From: RGIG6178 sp045118975
GTDB lineage: Bacteria > Bacillota_I > Bacilli_A > RFN20 > DUOF01
DNA: 64,000 bases
Assembly (NCBI GenBank): GCA_045118975.1
Contig: JBGVCT010000009.1
Span: 123,276 to 187,275, forward strand
Reading direction: 5' to 3'
Below, one piece after another: positions 1 through 8,885 of the stretch. The notes under the pieces are model-generated. The model did no database searches and was not told where the DNA came from. It saw nothing but the letters and a program-made list of their open reading frames with translations. The translations under genes were made by a program, and so were the position numbers. How positions within the stretch are numbered: the first letter of the stretch is position 1; each line of letters begins with the position of its first letter.

Positions 1-712
1 ATTCCTTATCTTCAGATACGACTTCATTAGTGTCTGCAAGTTGCTCTCCAATAGCCATTTCTTCTTTTACTTCTTCTGCTATTTTATTTTCTTTAATTTT
101 AATAAATAAAGTAACCATAGCCATAATCATTAATACTGATGTAAGTATAAATGGTAATACAGCGGCATGAGTAGCTGTATCAGGTTCTCCTAGAACCATT
201 GGTAATGCTCCAGCAAATATTGCTCCTAGATAACCAACAAGATTAATAATACCATTAGCCTTACTTCTAAGTGGTTTAGGAGTAATATCTGGCATTAATG
301 CAACTGCTGGATTTCTATACATATTCATAACTAATAGTGTTAATCCCATAGTTACAAATATTCCAACTAAACTACTATTCAAATAGAATACAGGGATAAG
401 AGGGAAGATAATAGCTGCAAGTACAGTTCCTATAACAATGAATGGCATTCTCTTTCCATACTTAGTATTTGTTTTATCTGATAAATTACCAAATATTGGT
501 AACATAAATAAACCAAATAGATTATCAGCTGCCATAATAGCACCGATGATATAAGCATATTCTTCTGGAGTTCCTCCAAATTTAGCAATTAGTAAGTCCT
601 CTAAAAATAAAGGTGCATAGTAATTATAGACTTGCCATAGCATTAAGATAGTAAAAAAGGCAAGACCAATATACGTTGTACGTTTTACGTTAAGTTTCAA
701 TTTGTTTTCCAT
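1..712 (-). CDS. MFS transporter, N-terminal part (runs off the window start)
   Basis: Read on the minus strand from ATG at 712 (good GGAGG site just upstream), this open frame continues past base 1, giving about 237 residues of an incomplete protein. It begins MENKLKLNVKRTTYIGLAFF and shows about six hydrophobic helices, as in the first half of a major facilitator. The loop between helices 2 and 3 reads GNLSDKTNTKYGKR, matching the family's G-x3-D-x-x-G-R-R signature. A charged central loop rich in Glu and Lys follows at the window edge. The pattern fits the sugar-type (GPH or SLC45-like) transporters of Bacillota, and the nearby glycogen genes make a sugar substrate plausible, but the substrate is inferred. 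It is divergent from the PFOR gene and shares a 127-bp intergenic region with it. Confidence 0.8.
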   Translation of the reverse strand, partial: MENKLKLNVKRTTYIGLAFFTILMLWQVYNYYAPLFLEDLLIAKFGGTPEEYAYIIGAIMAADNLFGLFMLPIFGNLSDKTNTKYGKRMPFIVIGTVLAAIIFPLIPVFYLNSSLVGIFVTMGLTLLVMNMYRNPAVALMPDITPKPLRSKANGIINLVGYLGAIFAGALPMVLGEPDTATHAAVLPFILTSVLMIMAMVTLFIKIKENKIAEEVKEEMAIGEQLADTNEVVSEDKE

Positions 713-744
713 AAACTCAACCTCCTACATTTATGTTAACACAT

Positions 745-765
745 ATGTATTTTTTTAAAATACAT
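745..765. promoter_or_regulatory. Perfect 9-bp inverted repeat, possible operator
   Basis: ATGTATTTT, a 3-nt spacer and AAAATACAT form a perfect inverted repeat between the divergent MFS and PFOR genes, 33 bp upstream of the MFS start codon. There is no GC-rich stem, so it is not a normal terminator. It could be a repressor operator for the transporter. No regulator gene is visible nearby. Confidence 0.35.
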
Positions 766-779
766 TTAGGCCCTTTTTA

Positions 780-809
780 TTGTTTAAGATTAAAGTTTGT
801 AGGTATAAT
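780..809 (+). promoter_or_regulatory. Promoter of the PFOR gene
   Basis: TTGTTT at 780-785 and TATAAT at 804-809 are separated by 18 bp and precede the start codon at 840 by about 30 bp. An AGAGGCG ribosome-binding site lies between them and the ATG. Confidence 0.6.
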
Positions 810-839
810 GGAATTATAGAAAAGAGGCGTATTTAAAAG

Positions 840-3800
840 ATGAGTAAAAATAAGATTATTATGTCTGTAGATGGTAATGAGGCTTGCGCCCATGGTGCTT
901 ATGCATTTAGCGAAGTTGCTGCTATCTACCCTATAACACCTAGCTCTCCTATGGCTGAACACGTTGATGCTTGGAGTAGTAAGGGAAGAAAAAATGTATT
1001 TGGAAGCAACGTAAAGGTTGTTGAAATGGAATCAGAGGCTGGTGCTAGTGGTGCTGTTCATGGTGCTTTACAAGGTGGAGCGCTTGCTTCAACATATACA
1101 GCTAGCCAAGGATTACTATTAATGATTCCTAATTTATATAAAATGGTTGGTGAATTACTTCCAGGAGTATTACATGTATCTGCTAGAAGTTTAGCTACTA
1201 GAGCATTATCAATATTTGGTGATCACCAAGACATTTATGCTGTTAGACAAACTGGTGCTTGTATGATTTGTTCTCACTCAGTTCAAGAAGCTGCTGATTT
1301 AGCACCTGTTGCTCACTTAACAGCAATCAAGGCTGGAATTCCTGTTGTTCACTTCTTTGATGGATTTAGAACAAGTCATGAAATTCAAAAAGTTGAATTA
1401 CAAGACTATGATAGTTTAAAAGCTTTACTTGATATGGATGCTGTAAAGAGATTTAAAGACAACGCTTTAAACCCTCATACAAATTCTGTAACTAGAGGTG
1501 GAGCAGAAAATGATGATATTTATTTCCAAGCAAGAGAAGCACAAAATAAACATTTAGATAATGTTGGTGTTGTTGCTAGTGAATATTTCAAAAAGATTTC
1601 TAAGTTAACTGGAAGAAAATATGCTCCATTTACTTATTATGGTGCAAATGATGCTACTAGAGTAATTATTGCTATGGGTAGTGTAACTCAAACAATCGAA
1701 GAAACTATCGATACACTTAATAAAAAAGGCGAAAAAGTTGGTTTAGTAAAGGTTCACTTATATAGACCTTTCTTAACAGACAAATTAGCTAGTGTTATTC
1801 CTGCAACTTGTACAAGCATTGCAGTACTTGATAGAACAAAGGAAGCTGGAGCTACTGGCGAACCTTTATATCTAGATGTTGTTACTGCTTTATTTAAAGA
1901 AAACAAGCATTATGATGTAGTTGTTGGTGGTAGATATGGTTTATCTAGTAAGGATACTCAACCATGTCATATTAAAGCTGTTTATGACAACTTAAAGAAA
2001 AAGAAGCCATTAAATGGATTTACTGTAGGTATTGAAGATGATGTTACTCATTTATCTTTAAAAGTTAACCCTAACTTCAATGTTAAAACAGATTATATTT
2101 CATGCTTATTCTATGGATTAGGTAGTGATGGTACAGTTGGTGCTAATAAGAGTTCTATAAAGATTATTGGTGAAGCTACAAAGATGTATACTCAAGCATA
2201 CTTTGCATATGACTCTAAAAAGAGTGGTGGAGCTACAAGAAGCCACTTAAGATTTGGTCCTACTCCAATTAGATCTACTTACTATATTAAAAACGCTGAC
2301 TTTATTTCATGCTCTCTAGATTCTTATATATTCAAATATAACATGCTAGATAACTTAAAAGTTGGTGGTACTTTCTTACTTAATACATCAGTAGATGAAA
2401 GTGAAATTGCTAAATATTTACCTAATAGATTAAAGAAACAATTAGCAGATAAAAAAGCTAAGTTCTATATTATTAATGCTAGTAAGATTGCTAAAGAAGT
2501 TGGTATGGGTAGAAAAACAAATACTGTACTTCAAAGTGCGTTCTTCAAATTAAATCCTGGATTAATGCCATATACAAAAGCAAATACACTAATGAAACAA
2601 TTTGCAAAAAAATCTTATGGTCATAAGGGTGATGAAATTGTTAAATGTAACTATGATGCTATAGATAGAGGTGGAGAATTTGTTCAAATTAATGTAGATC
2701 CATCATGGAGTGAATTAAAAGTTAATGATGTTAGAAAGAATGCAGATAACTACTTTGATTCATTTGTTACTCCTATTGGTACTCTAGATGGATATGATTT
2801 ACCTGTATCTACATTTACAAAATATGGTTTATTAGATGGTACAATGCAAAACAATGTAACATTTAAGGAAAAAAGAGAGATTGCTGAAGAAGTACCTCAT
2901 TGGATTAAAGAAAATTGTATTCAATGTAACAAGTGTGTATTTGTATGTCCACATGCTACTATTAGAGCATTCTTACTTGATGGAACAGAATATGAAGCTG
3001 CTCCTGAAGTTGTAAAGAAGGAATATTTAGAAGCTATGGGTGGTCCTAACGTTAAGGGATTAAAATTCAAAGTTCAAGTTGATCCTAAAAACTGTGTTGG
3101 ATGTGGTCTTTGTGTAAGAGAGTGTCCTGGTAAGGCTGGAGCAAAGGCACTTGAAATGAAACCAATAGCTGAAGAACTTCATGAAGATGAAGGCGCTAAC
3201 TATTTATATAAGAATGTAAGTTACAAAACTCAATACTTCCCTACTAACACAGTAAAAGGTATTGGATTTGCTAGACCTTATTTTGAAGTAAGTGGTTCAT
3301 GTGCTGGATGTGGAGAAACTCCTTACTATAGACTATTATCTCAATTATTTGGTAAAGATATGATTATTGCTAACGCAACTGGATGTTCTTCTATTTATAA
3401 TGGAAGCACTCCTTCTACTCCATTCTGTACTGATGAAAATAATGAAGGACCTGCATGGGCTAACTCTTTATTCGAAGACAATGCTGAATTTGGTTATGGT
3501 ATGAAGATTGCAAATGATTATAAAACATTACAAATTCTAAATGCATTAAATGACAACATGAATGAATTAGAACCTGAATTACAAGAAGTTGCTAAGACTT
3601 ATATTGAAAACATTAATAATAGAGAAAAACAAAGAGAAATTAAAGATAAACTTGTTTCATTAGTAGAAGCAAGTAGTAATGAAAATGTTAAGTCATTATT
3701 AGATTACAAGAATGATATTGTAACTAAGTCTCAATGGATCATTGGTGGAGATGGTTGGGCTTATGATATTGGATTTGGTGGATTAGACCATGTTTTAGCT

Positions 3801-4376
3801 AACAATGAAAATGTTAATATCCTAGTTCTTGATACAGAGGTTTACTCTAACACTGGAGGTCAAGCAAGTAAATCTAGCCAAACTGGAGCAATCGCTAAAT
3901 TCGCTGCTAGTGGTAAAAAGACTGCTAAGAAAGACTTAGCACAAATCGCTATGAGTTATGGTCATGTATATGTTGCTCAAGTAAATATGGGTGCTAATAA
4001 CATGCAAGTAATTAAGGCTATGAAAGAAGCTGAAAGTTATGATGGACCATCATTAATCATTGCTTATTGTCCATGTATTGAACATGGTATAAGAAGTGGT
4101 ATGTTGAGCCACCAACAAGTTCAAAAGAAAGCTACTGAATGTGGATACTTCAATATCTATAGATATGATCCAAGACTAAAAGAAGAAGGTAAAAACCCAC
4201 TTCAATTAGACTTCAAAGAACCTGACTTCACTAAGTTTAAAGACTTTGTATTAAATGAAACTAGATTTGCTTCATTATCTAAGATTAATCCAGATAACGC
4301 TGATGCATTATTAGACTTATCTATTAAATATGCTCAAAACAGATTTGAAAAATTAGATAAAGCAAGTAAAGAATAA
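840..4376 (+). CDS. nifJ: Pyruvate:ferredoxin (flavodoxin) oxidoreductase
   Basis: This homodimeric single-chain PFOR oxidises pyruvate with CoA to acetyl-CoA and CO2 and reduces ferredoxin or flavodoxin in the cytosol. At 1178 residues it has the usual length. The N-terminal pyruvate/TPP-fold domain carries YPITPSSPMAEH near residue 30. Two 4Fe-4S motifs, CIQCNKCVFVCP (about residue 695) and CVGCGLCVRECP (about 751), form the inserted ferredoxin domain. CAGCGETPYYR and ATGCSS supply proximal-cluster cysteines, and GDGWAYDIGFGGLDH (about 970) is the TPP-binding region. It stands alone with its own promoter and terminator, the only plus-strand gene in the first 44 kb. It implies anaerobic fermentative metabolism downstream of the enolase encoded later in the window. 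Confidence 0.97.
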   Translation: MSKNKIIMSVDGNEACAHGAYAFSEVAAIYPITPSSPMAEHVDAWSSKGRKNVFGSNVKVVEMESEAGASGAVHGALQGGALASTYTASQGLLLMIPNLYKMVGELLPGVLHVSARSLATRALSIFGDHQDIYAVRQTGACMICSHSVQEAADLAPVAHLTAIKAGIPVVHFFDGFRTSHEIQKVELQDYDSLKALLDMDAVKRFKDNALNPHTNSVTRGGAENDDIYFQAREAQNKHLDNVGVVASEYFKKISKLTGRKYAPFTYYGANDATRVIIAMGSVTQTIEETIDTLNKKGEKVGLVKVHLYRPFLTDKLASVIPATCTSIAVLDRTKEAGATGEPLYLDVVTALFKENKHYDVVVGGRYGLSSKDTQPCHIKAVYDNLKKKKPLNGFTVGIEDDVTHLSLKVNPNFNVKTDYISCLFYGLGSDGTVGANKSSIKIIGEATKMYTQAYFAYDSKKSGGATRSHLRFGPTPIRSTYYIKNADFISCSLDSYIFKYNMLDNLKVGGTFLLNTSVDESEIAKYLPNRLKKQLADKKAKFYIINASKIAKEVGMGRKTNTVLQSAFFKLNPGLMPYTKANTLMKQFAKKSYGHKGDEIVKCNYDAIDRGGEFVQINVDPSWSELKVNDVRKNADNYFDSFVTPIGTLDGYDLPVSTFTKYGLLDGTMQNNVTFKEKREIAEEVPHWIKENCIQCNKCVFVCPHATIRAFLLDGTEYEAAPEVVKKEYLEAMGGPNVKGLKFKVQVDPKNCVGCGLCVRECPGKAGAKALEMKPIAEELHEDEGANYLYKNVSYKTQYFPTNTVKGIGFARPYFEVSGSCAGCGETPYYRLLSQLFGKDMIIANATGCSSIYNGSTPSTPFCTDENNEGPAWANSLFEDNAEFGYGMKIANDYKTLQILNALNDNMNELEPELQEVAKTYIENINNREKQREIKDKLVSLVEASSNENVKSLLDYKNDIVTKSQWIIGGDGWAYDIGFGGLDHVLANNENVNILVLDTEVYSNTGGQASKSSQTGAIAKFAASGKKTAKKDLAQIAMSYGHVYVAQVNMGANNMQVIKAMKEAESYDGPSLIIAYCPCIEHGIRSGMLSHQQVQKKATECGYFNIYRYDPRLKEEGKNPLQLDFKEPDFTKFKDFVLNETRFASLSKINPDNADALLDLSIKYAQNRFEKLDKASKE

Positions 4377-4380
4377 AATA

Positions 4381-4403
4381 AAAAGAACCTTCGGGTTCTT
4401 TTT
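4381..4403. terminator. Bidirectional terminator between convergent genes
   Basis: AAAAGAACC, loop TTCG, GGTTCTTTT followed by a T run. It sits in the 27-bp gap between the PFOR stop and the convergent gene's stop, and has A/T tracts on both sides, so it can serve both. Confidence 0.85.
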
Positions 4404-5399
4404 TTATTTTATATAATCATTTAAATATATAACCATTTCACTTATCATATTCACTAAATCATTATATCTTTGTGATTTAAAGTTATAATTAATAAATTTA
4501 GAATTAAGTTCTAATTGAACTCCTATAATATGACACTCATCATGCACATAACTAGATATGGTTCCTTTTCCCGCATGAAATGGTGTATCTATACTTGTTG
4601 AAAATTTATATTTAAGAGCTATTGATCTAAGTTTATTAAGCAAGATAGTATCATGATTAATATTGATACCACCATTGATACCTATATTAATTTCTTCTTC
4701 TCTAGAAATTCTCATCGCATGTAAATCTATTAAAGCTTTAATCTTATTATCTTTTATTTCTTTATTAAGCCTAGTTTTATACTTGCACTTACCTCTATTT
4801 GCATTATCATTAACAAATACATTACCTATATTTTTAGTCTTTATCATAACATTACAATCAGTTAGTAATTTTAATGACGAGGCAATTGTTCCAGTTCCAA
4901 AATCTGCTTTCTTATATACCCCGTTATAAAATTGAGAAACATTATGAGGAGCGCTTACAATAATATTTACTTCCCCCTTATCATAAACAAAATCTCCCTT
5001 TTTACAACTATACTCTTTAAGCAAAGATTTAGATTCTAAATACAATTTATTATTCTTTTTAAAGTTATTAATAATCTTCTTTATAATACTCTTTTCATAA
5101 AAGAACAACTCATCATACTCATTATCACTATAATAGTCTTTTAAATAAAGTAAATCATTATTAAGCATATCTATTACATTTTCATCATTATATACAGAAT
5201 ACACTTTATATTTAACATGTTTAAAATAGTCTTCATATTTATCAGTAAATGAAATAATAAAGTCTTCATGGAAATATCTTTTCATATTTATAAGCATTGA
5301 TATTTTGGCATTTTCTTCTTTTTCTATTTCCTTTATTATCTTTTTAAAGTTTACTGTATTAAATACTGAATCCTTATCTATTAAAATAGCAATTTCCAT
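4404..5399 (-). CDS. N-formylglutamate amidohydrolase-like protein
   Basis: This 331-residue protein has an N-terminal half (about 150 residues, Lys/Asp/Tyr rich) that I do not recognise. Its C-terminal half resembles the N-formylglutamate amidohydrolase (HutG/FGase) fold, a zinc hydrolase related to carboxypeptidases. The supporting motifs are IIVSAPHN, where a metal-binding His is expected, ALIDLHAM, and the late GVQLELN. A true HutG should sit with histidine-degradation genes, and none are here. It is the last gene of the ten-gene minus-strand run and starts 1 nt after the ung stop codon. The substrate is unknown. The fold call is moderately sure, the specific activity is not. Confidence 0.55.
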   Translation of the reverse strand: MEIAILIDKDSVFNTVNFKKIIKEIEKEENAKISMLINMKRYFHEDFIISFTDKYEDYFKHVKYKVYSVYNDENVIDMLNNDLLYLKDYYSDNEYDELFFYEKSIIKKIINNFKKNNKLYLESKSLLKEYSCKKGDFVYDKGEVNIIVSAPHNVSQFYNGVYKKADFGTGTIASSLKLLTDCNVMIKTKNIGNVFVNDNANRGKCKYKTRLNKEIKDNKIKALIDLHAMRISREEEINIGINGGININHDTILLNKLRSIALKYKFSTSIDTPFHAGKGTISSYVHDECHIIGVQLELNSKFINYNFKSQRYNDLVNMISEMVIYLNDYIK

Positions 5400-6065
5400 C
5401 TATTCAATTCTCCAGTCAATCGGAGCCCTTCCATTTTGTTTTAAAAATTCATTTGCCTTAGAAAAATGCTTACAGCCAAAGAATCCATTATAAGCACTAA
5501 GTGGAGAAGGGTGTACTGTCTCTAATACTAAATGTCTTGGATTATCAATTAAAGATTTTTTACTTCTACTAGGTCCACCCCAAAGCATAAACACTTTTGG
5601 AGTGTCATCATCATTAAGCTTTTTAATTACTCTATCAGTAAATATTTCCCAACCCTTATTTTTATGAGCCATTGGTTTAGAGTCTACTACTGTCATAATA
5701 GTATTAAGTAATAAAACTCCTTCATTTGCCCATTTAGTTAAATTACCATGACTAGGTATTTCAATTCCTAAATCACTATTAATTTCTTTATAAATATTAA
5801 CTAAACTTGGAGGTACTTTTATTCCCTTATTTACAGAGAAACAAAGACCATGAGCTTGATTTACTTGATGATATGGATCTTGTCCTAAAATAACTACTTT
5901 GACATTAGAAAAATCAGTTAATTCAAAACATTTAAAAATATCTCCTTTTTTAGGATATACATCTTTTGTATTATATTCATTAACAATAAATTCTTTTAAA
6001 TTCTTAAAGTAATCTTTAGATATTTCATCATCAATAAAATCTTTCCATCCATTAACTATTTTCAC
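5400..6065 (-). CDS. ung: Uracil-DNA glycosylase, family 1
   Basis: Ung removes uracil from DNA to start base-excision repair. The protein is 221 residues, the standard length. The water-activating loop GQDPYHQVNQAHGLCFSV lies near residue 62, and the DNA-intercalating loop HPSPLSAYNGFFGCKHFS near 185. Asp and Tyr of the QDPYH motif and the His of HPSPL are present. It directly abuts uppP (0 nt) and the amidohydrolase-like gene, so the three are probably cotranscribed and translationally coupled. Confidence 0.97.
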   Translation of the reverse strand: MKIVNGWKDFIDDEISKDYFKNLKEFIVNEYNTKDVYPKKGDIFKCFELTDFSNVKVVILGQDPYHQVNQAHGLCFSVNKGIKVPPSLVNIYKEINSDLGIEIPSHGNLTKWANEGVLLLNTIMTVVDSKPMAHKNKGWEIFTDRVIKKLNDDDTPKVFMLWGGPSRSKKSLIDNPRHLVLETVHPSPLSAYNGFFGCKHFSKANEFLKQNGRAPIDWRIE

Positions 6066-6860
6066 TTATATCACCAATAATATGATACTATAAATAGTTC
6101 CAACACTAACACAATACCATCCAAATATTTTACTCTTTCCCCTTGCAACTAGCGAATGTAGCAAAGCCAGAGAGAAATAAGTCACTATGGTGGTTAATAA
6201 AAAGGAAATAATATATGGGATAAGTAAGGTCTTATCGAAATTAAAATCTGAGATATTTAACACTAAAGAGCCAATAACAAGAGGAAATAACAAAAGAAAA
6301 GTTAAATTGAAACTATCTTCTTTATTTAATTTAACCTGATTACACCCAAGTAAACTACTGCCACTCCTAGATATTCCAGGTATAACCCCAATTGATTGAA
6401 TTAAGCCTATTTTGAATTTATCTAGCATAGTTAAGTCTTCAATATTTTTTGTATCATTATACTCCCTTTTAATTAATAGCAATAAACCATTGATTACAAG
6501 AAGTATTCCTATATAACTAGTTAAAAAAGACAAATAATTATTTAATATTAATCCAATTATACACGTAGGAATACTAGCAATAACAATACTAATAAAATAA
6601 CTCCACTCTCTATATTTAGTTTTATCTGATTTAAACACATATGAAAACACACCTTGTATAATTCCTTTTATAAAATCAAAATAATACACCAATAAAGCCA
6701 CTAAAGATGCTAAATGCAACATAATTTCTATGCTTATATTACTATCATCAATATTAAATAATTTAGACAAAACAATTAAATGGCCACTACTAGAAATAGG
6801 AAGAATTTCTCCAACTCCTTGAACTAATGATAATACAATTAATTTAATTAAAAAAAGCAT
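6066..6860 (-). CDS. uppP: Undecaprenyl-diphosphatase (BacA type)
   Basis: UppP is an integral membrane phosphatase that recycles undecaprenyl pyrophosphate to the lipid carrier used for peptidoglycan and other wall polymers. It is 264 residues with about eight hydrophobic helices. The two active-site signatures are present: GEILPISSSGHL near residue 17, and PGISRSGSSLLG near residue 160. Its presence argues for a walled cell, unlike true Mollicutes. It ends at the ung start codon and follows a patatin gene after a 26-nt gap. Confidence 0.96.
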   Translation of the reverse strand: MLFLIKLIVLSLVQGVGEILPISSSGHLIVLSKLFNIDDSNISIEIMLHLASLVALLVYYFDFIKGIIQGVFSYVFKSDKTKYREWSYFISIVIASIPTCIIGLILNNYLSFLTSYIGILLVINGLLLLIKREYNDTKNIEDLTMLDKFKIGLIQSIGVIPGISRSGSSLLGCNQVKLNKEDSFNLTFLLLFPLVIGSLVLNISDFNFDKTLLIPYIISFLLTTIVTYFSLALLHSLVARGKSKIFGWYCVSVGTIYSIILLVI

Positions 6861-6886
6861 ATATCTACCCCTTGTAAATATATGCT

Positions 6887-7768
6887 CTAATTTATTAAAT
6901 TATCTATTTCTTCCTTGGTTAACCTATAATAATTTTCTCTTTTTTCCTTAGAAAATTTACTTTTTAGAGCAACTAATATTCTTTGAAAAAAGTTAACACC
7001 AATAACCCTTTGTTTTATTAGTTTTTCTATTAAAGCACAACCAACTTTATACCCTATTTCTAATCTTTGCTTAGATCTAGTAGCATCAAAATCTAAAGTG
7101 CCTCCATCAACCATATGTTTTCCATTTGTGTAACTAGAAAAATCAATAATTAATGTATCATCATCACTATAATCAATGGCATCACTATCACTTCTTAATG
7201 GTATTACAAATATCAATTTACAACCCTTATCTTTTAATACTTTAACTGGGACATTACTAACCCCAAATCCATCGACATATTTAATCCCATTTATTGTCAC
7301 TGGTTCAAATACAACAGGAATTGCACTACTTGCTAAAATATAATCTAATATCTCATCTTTACTTTTACCATTAACCAAAAATTCACTAGGAGCTCCTTTT
7401 ACCTTTAATGACACTGGAGTAGCTACAACATAACACTCTTTTTTAGATTTACTAGCCTTTTCAAGGTTAATTTTTTCATCAGCTAATTTTCTAAATCCAT
7501 CTCTAGAAAACATACTCTTAGTTTTTAACTTAGTAAAAAATGAAGACTTAGAAAGTGCAATATCTTTAGTAACATTCTCCCAAATTTCTACTGCACCATC
7601 TATGTCATTTTCTAGCACTTTCATCGCATTAAGAGCACCAATACTAGTACCACTAACCATATCTACTCTTTTAATTAGTTTGTACTTTTTCATAGCCTTG
7701 AGAACACCTGCTTGATACGCTCCCTTAGCTCCTCCTCCACCTAGTACTAAACCAACTTTATATTTCAT
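6887..7768 (-). CDS. Patatin-like phospholipase (first copy)
   Basis: Patatin proteins are Ser-Asp dyad lipid acyl hydrolases. At the N terminus this 293-residue protein has the oxyanion loop GGGGAKGAYQAGVL. The nucleophile elbow GTSIG follows near residue 41, and the catalytic Asp is in VDGFG near residue 165. Without a signal peptide or membrane helix it probably acts on the inner face of the membrane. It starts 2 nt after the ychF stop. A second, diverged patatin lies 4 kb upstream in the same run, and the two are not simple duplicates: this one is RssA/YlbK-like, the other YjjU-like. Confidence 0.9.
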   Translation of the reverse strand: MKYKVGLVLGGGGAKGAYQAGVLKAMKKYKLIKRVDMVSGTSIGALNAMKVLENDIDGAVEIWENVTKDIALSKSSFFTKLKTKSMFSRDGFRKLADEKINLEKASKSKKECYVVATPVSLKVKGAPSEFLVNGKSKDEILDYILASSAIPVVFEPVTINGIKYVDGFGVSNVPVKVLKDKGCKLIFVIPLRSDSDAIDYSDDDTLIIDFSSYTNGKHMVDGGTLDFDATRSKQRLEIGYKVGCALIEKLIKQRVIGVNFFQRILVALKSKFSKEKRENYYRLTKEEIDNLIN

Positions 7769-7770
7769 AA

Positions 7771-8874
7771 TTAAACATTAAACTTAAAGAACATGATATC
7801 TCCATCTTTAACAACATATTCTTTACCTTCCATCCTTAATTTTCCATTTTCTTTAACCTTAAGTTCACTCTTATATTGCATAATATTCTCATAAGTGTAA
7901 ACTTCAGCCTTAATAAATCCTCTTTGGAAGTCAGTATGAATAATACCTGCACACTCTGGAGCAGTCATACCCTTTTTAAAAGTCCATGCTCTAAGTTCAT
8001 CTTCTCCTGCTGTAAAGTATGTTTCTAAGCCTAAAAGAGAATACATAGCCTTAGTTAGTTTATCTAATCCAGACTCATCAATTCCAAGTTCATTTAAAAA
8101 CTCTTGCTTTTCTTCTGCCTCTAAAGAAGCAAGATCAGCTTCAATTTGAGCACTTATAGGAATTACTAAACTATTTTCTCTACTAGCATATTCAACAAGT
8201 TTATTATACTCAGCATTACTTGTTGGATTATTAACTTCTGATTCATTTAAATTAGCCACATAAATGATTGGCTTAATACTTAATAAATTGAAGTTTTTAA
8301 CTAAGTTAGCCTCAATAGAATTAAGTTCTACACTTCTAGCATTATTACCACTTTCTAAAGCATTTTTAATTTTAAGTAAAGTTTCATATTCTAACATGGC
8401 TTCTTTATCTTTTGTGGTAGTAGCCTTCTTAGCTACTTTTTCAATTCTTTTTTCTACAACCTCTAAATCAGCAAGTGCAAGCTCATAGTTAATAATCTCT
8501 ACATCTCTAATTGCATCAACACTACCCTCAACATGTAAAATTTCATTATTTTCAAAACATCTTACAACTTGGCAAATAGCATCTGTTTCTCTAATATTAG
8601 CTAAGAATTTATTACCTAAACCTTCTCCTTTACTAGCACCTTTAACAAGTCCTGCAATATCCACAAATTCTAATGTAGCTCTAATAACCTTTCTAGGGTT
8701 ATATAAAGGTATCATATCATCTATTCTCTTATCCATTACCTCAACTACACCACTATTTGGTTCAATTGTTGCAAATGGATAGTTAGCAGCCTCCACATTG
8801 CTTAAAGTTATTGCATTAAATAATGTTGATTTACCAACATTTGGCATACCAACTATTCCCGCTTTTAATCCCAT
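7771..8874 (-). CDS. ychF: Obg-family P-loop ATPase YchF
   Basis: YchF (OLA1) is a conserved ribosome-associated nucleotide-binding protein that prefers ATP over GTP. The 367-residue protein has the P-loop GMPNVGKSTLFNAIT at residues 8-22, the switch-region Thr, the DIAGLVKGASKGEGLGNKFL G3 region, a helical coiled-coil insertion in the middle and a C-terminal TGS-like domain ending in KEYVVKDGDIMFFKFNV. All parts match the family. It lies 11 nt after the RelA-like gene in the same operon. Confidence 0.96.
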   Translation of the reverse strand: MGLKAGIVGMPNVGKSTLFNAITLSNVEAANYPFATIEPNSGVVEVMDKRIDDMIPLYNPRKVIRATLEFVDIAGLVKGASKGEGLGNKFLANIRETDAICQVVRCFENNEILHVEGSVDAIRDVEIINYELALADLEVVEKRIEKVAKKATTTKDKEAMLEYETLLKIKNALESGNNARSVELNSIEANLVKNFNLLSIKPIIYVANLNESEVNNPTSNAEYNKLVEYASRENSLVIPISAQIEADLASLEAEEKQEFLNELGIDESGLDKLTKAMYSLLGLETYFTAGEDELRAWTFKKGMTAPECAGIIHTDFQRGFIKAEVYTYENIMQYKSELKVKENGKLRMEGKEYVVKDGDIMFFKFNV

Positions 8875-8885
8875 ATTATCTCCTC

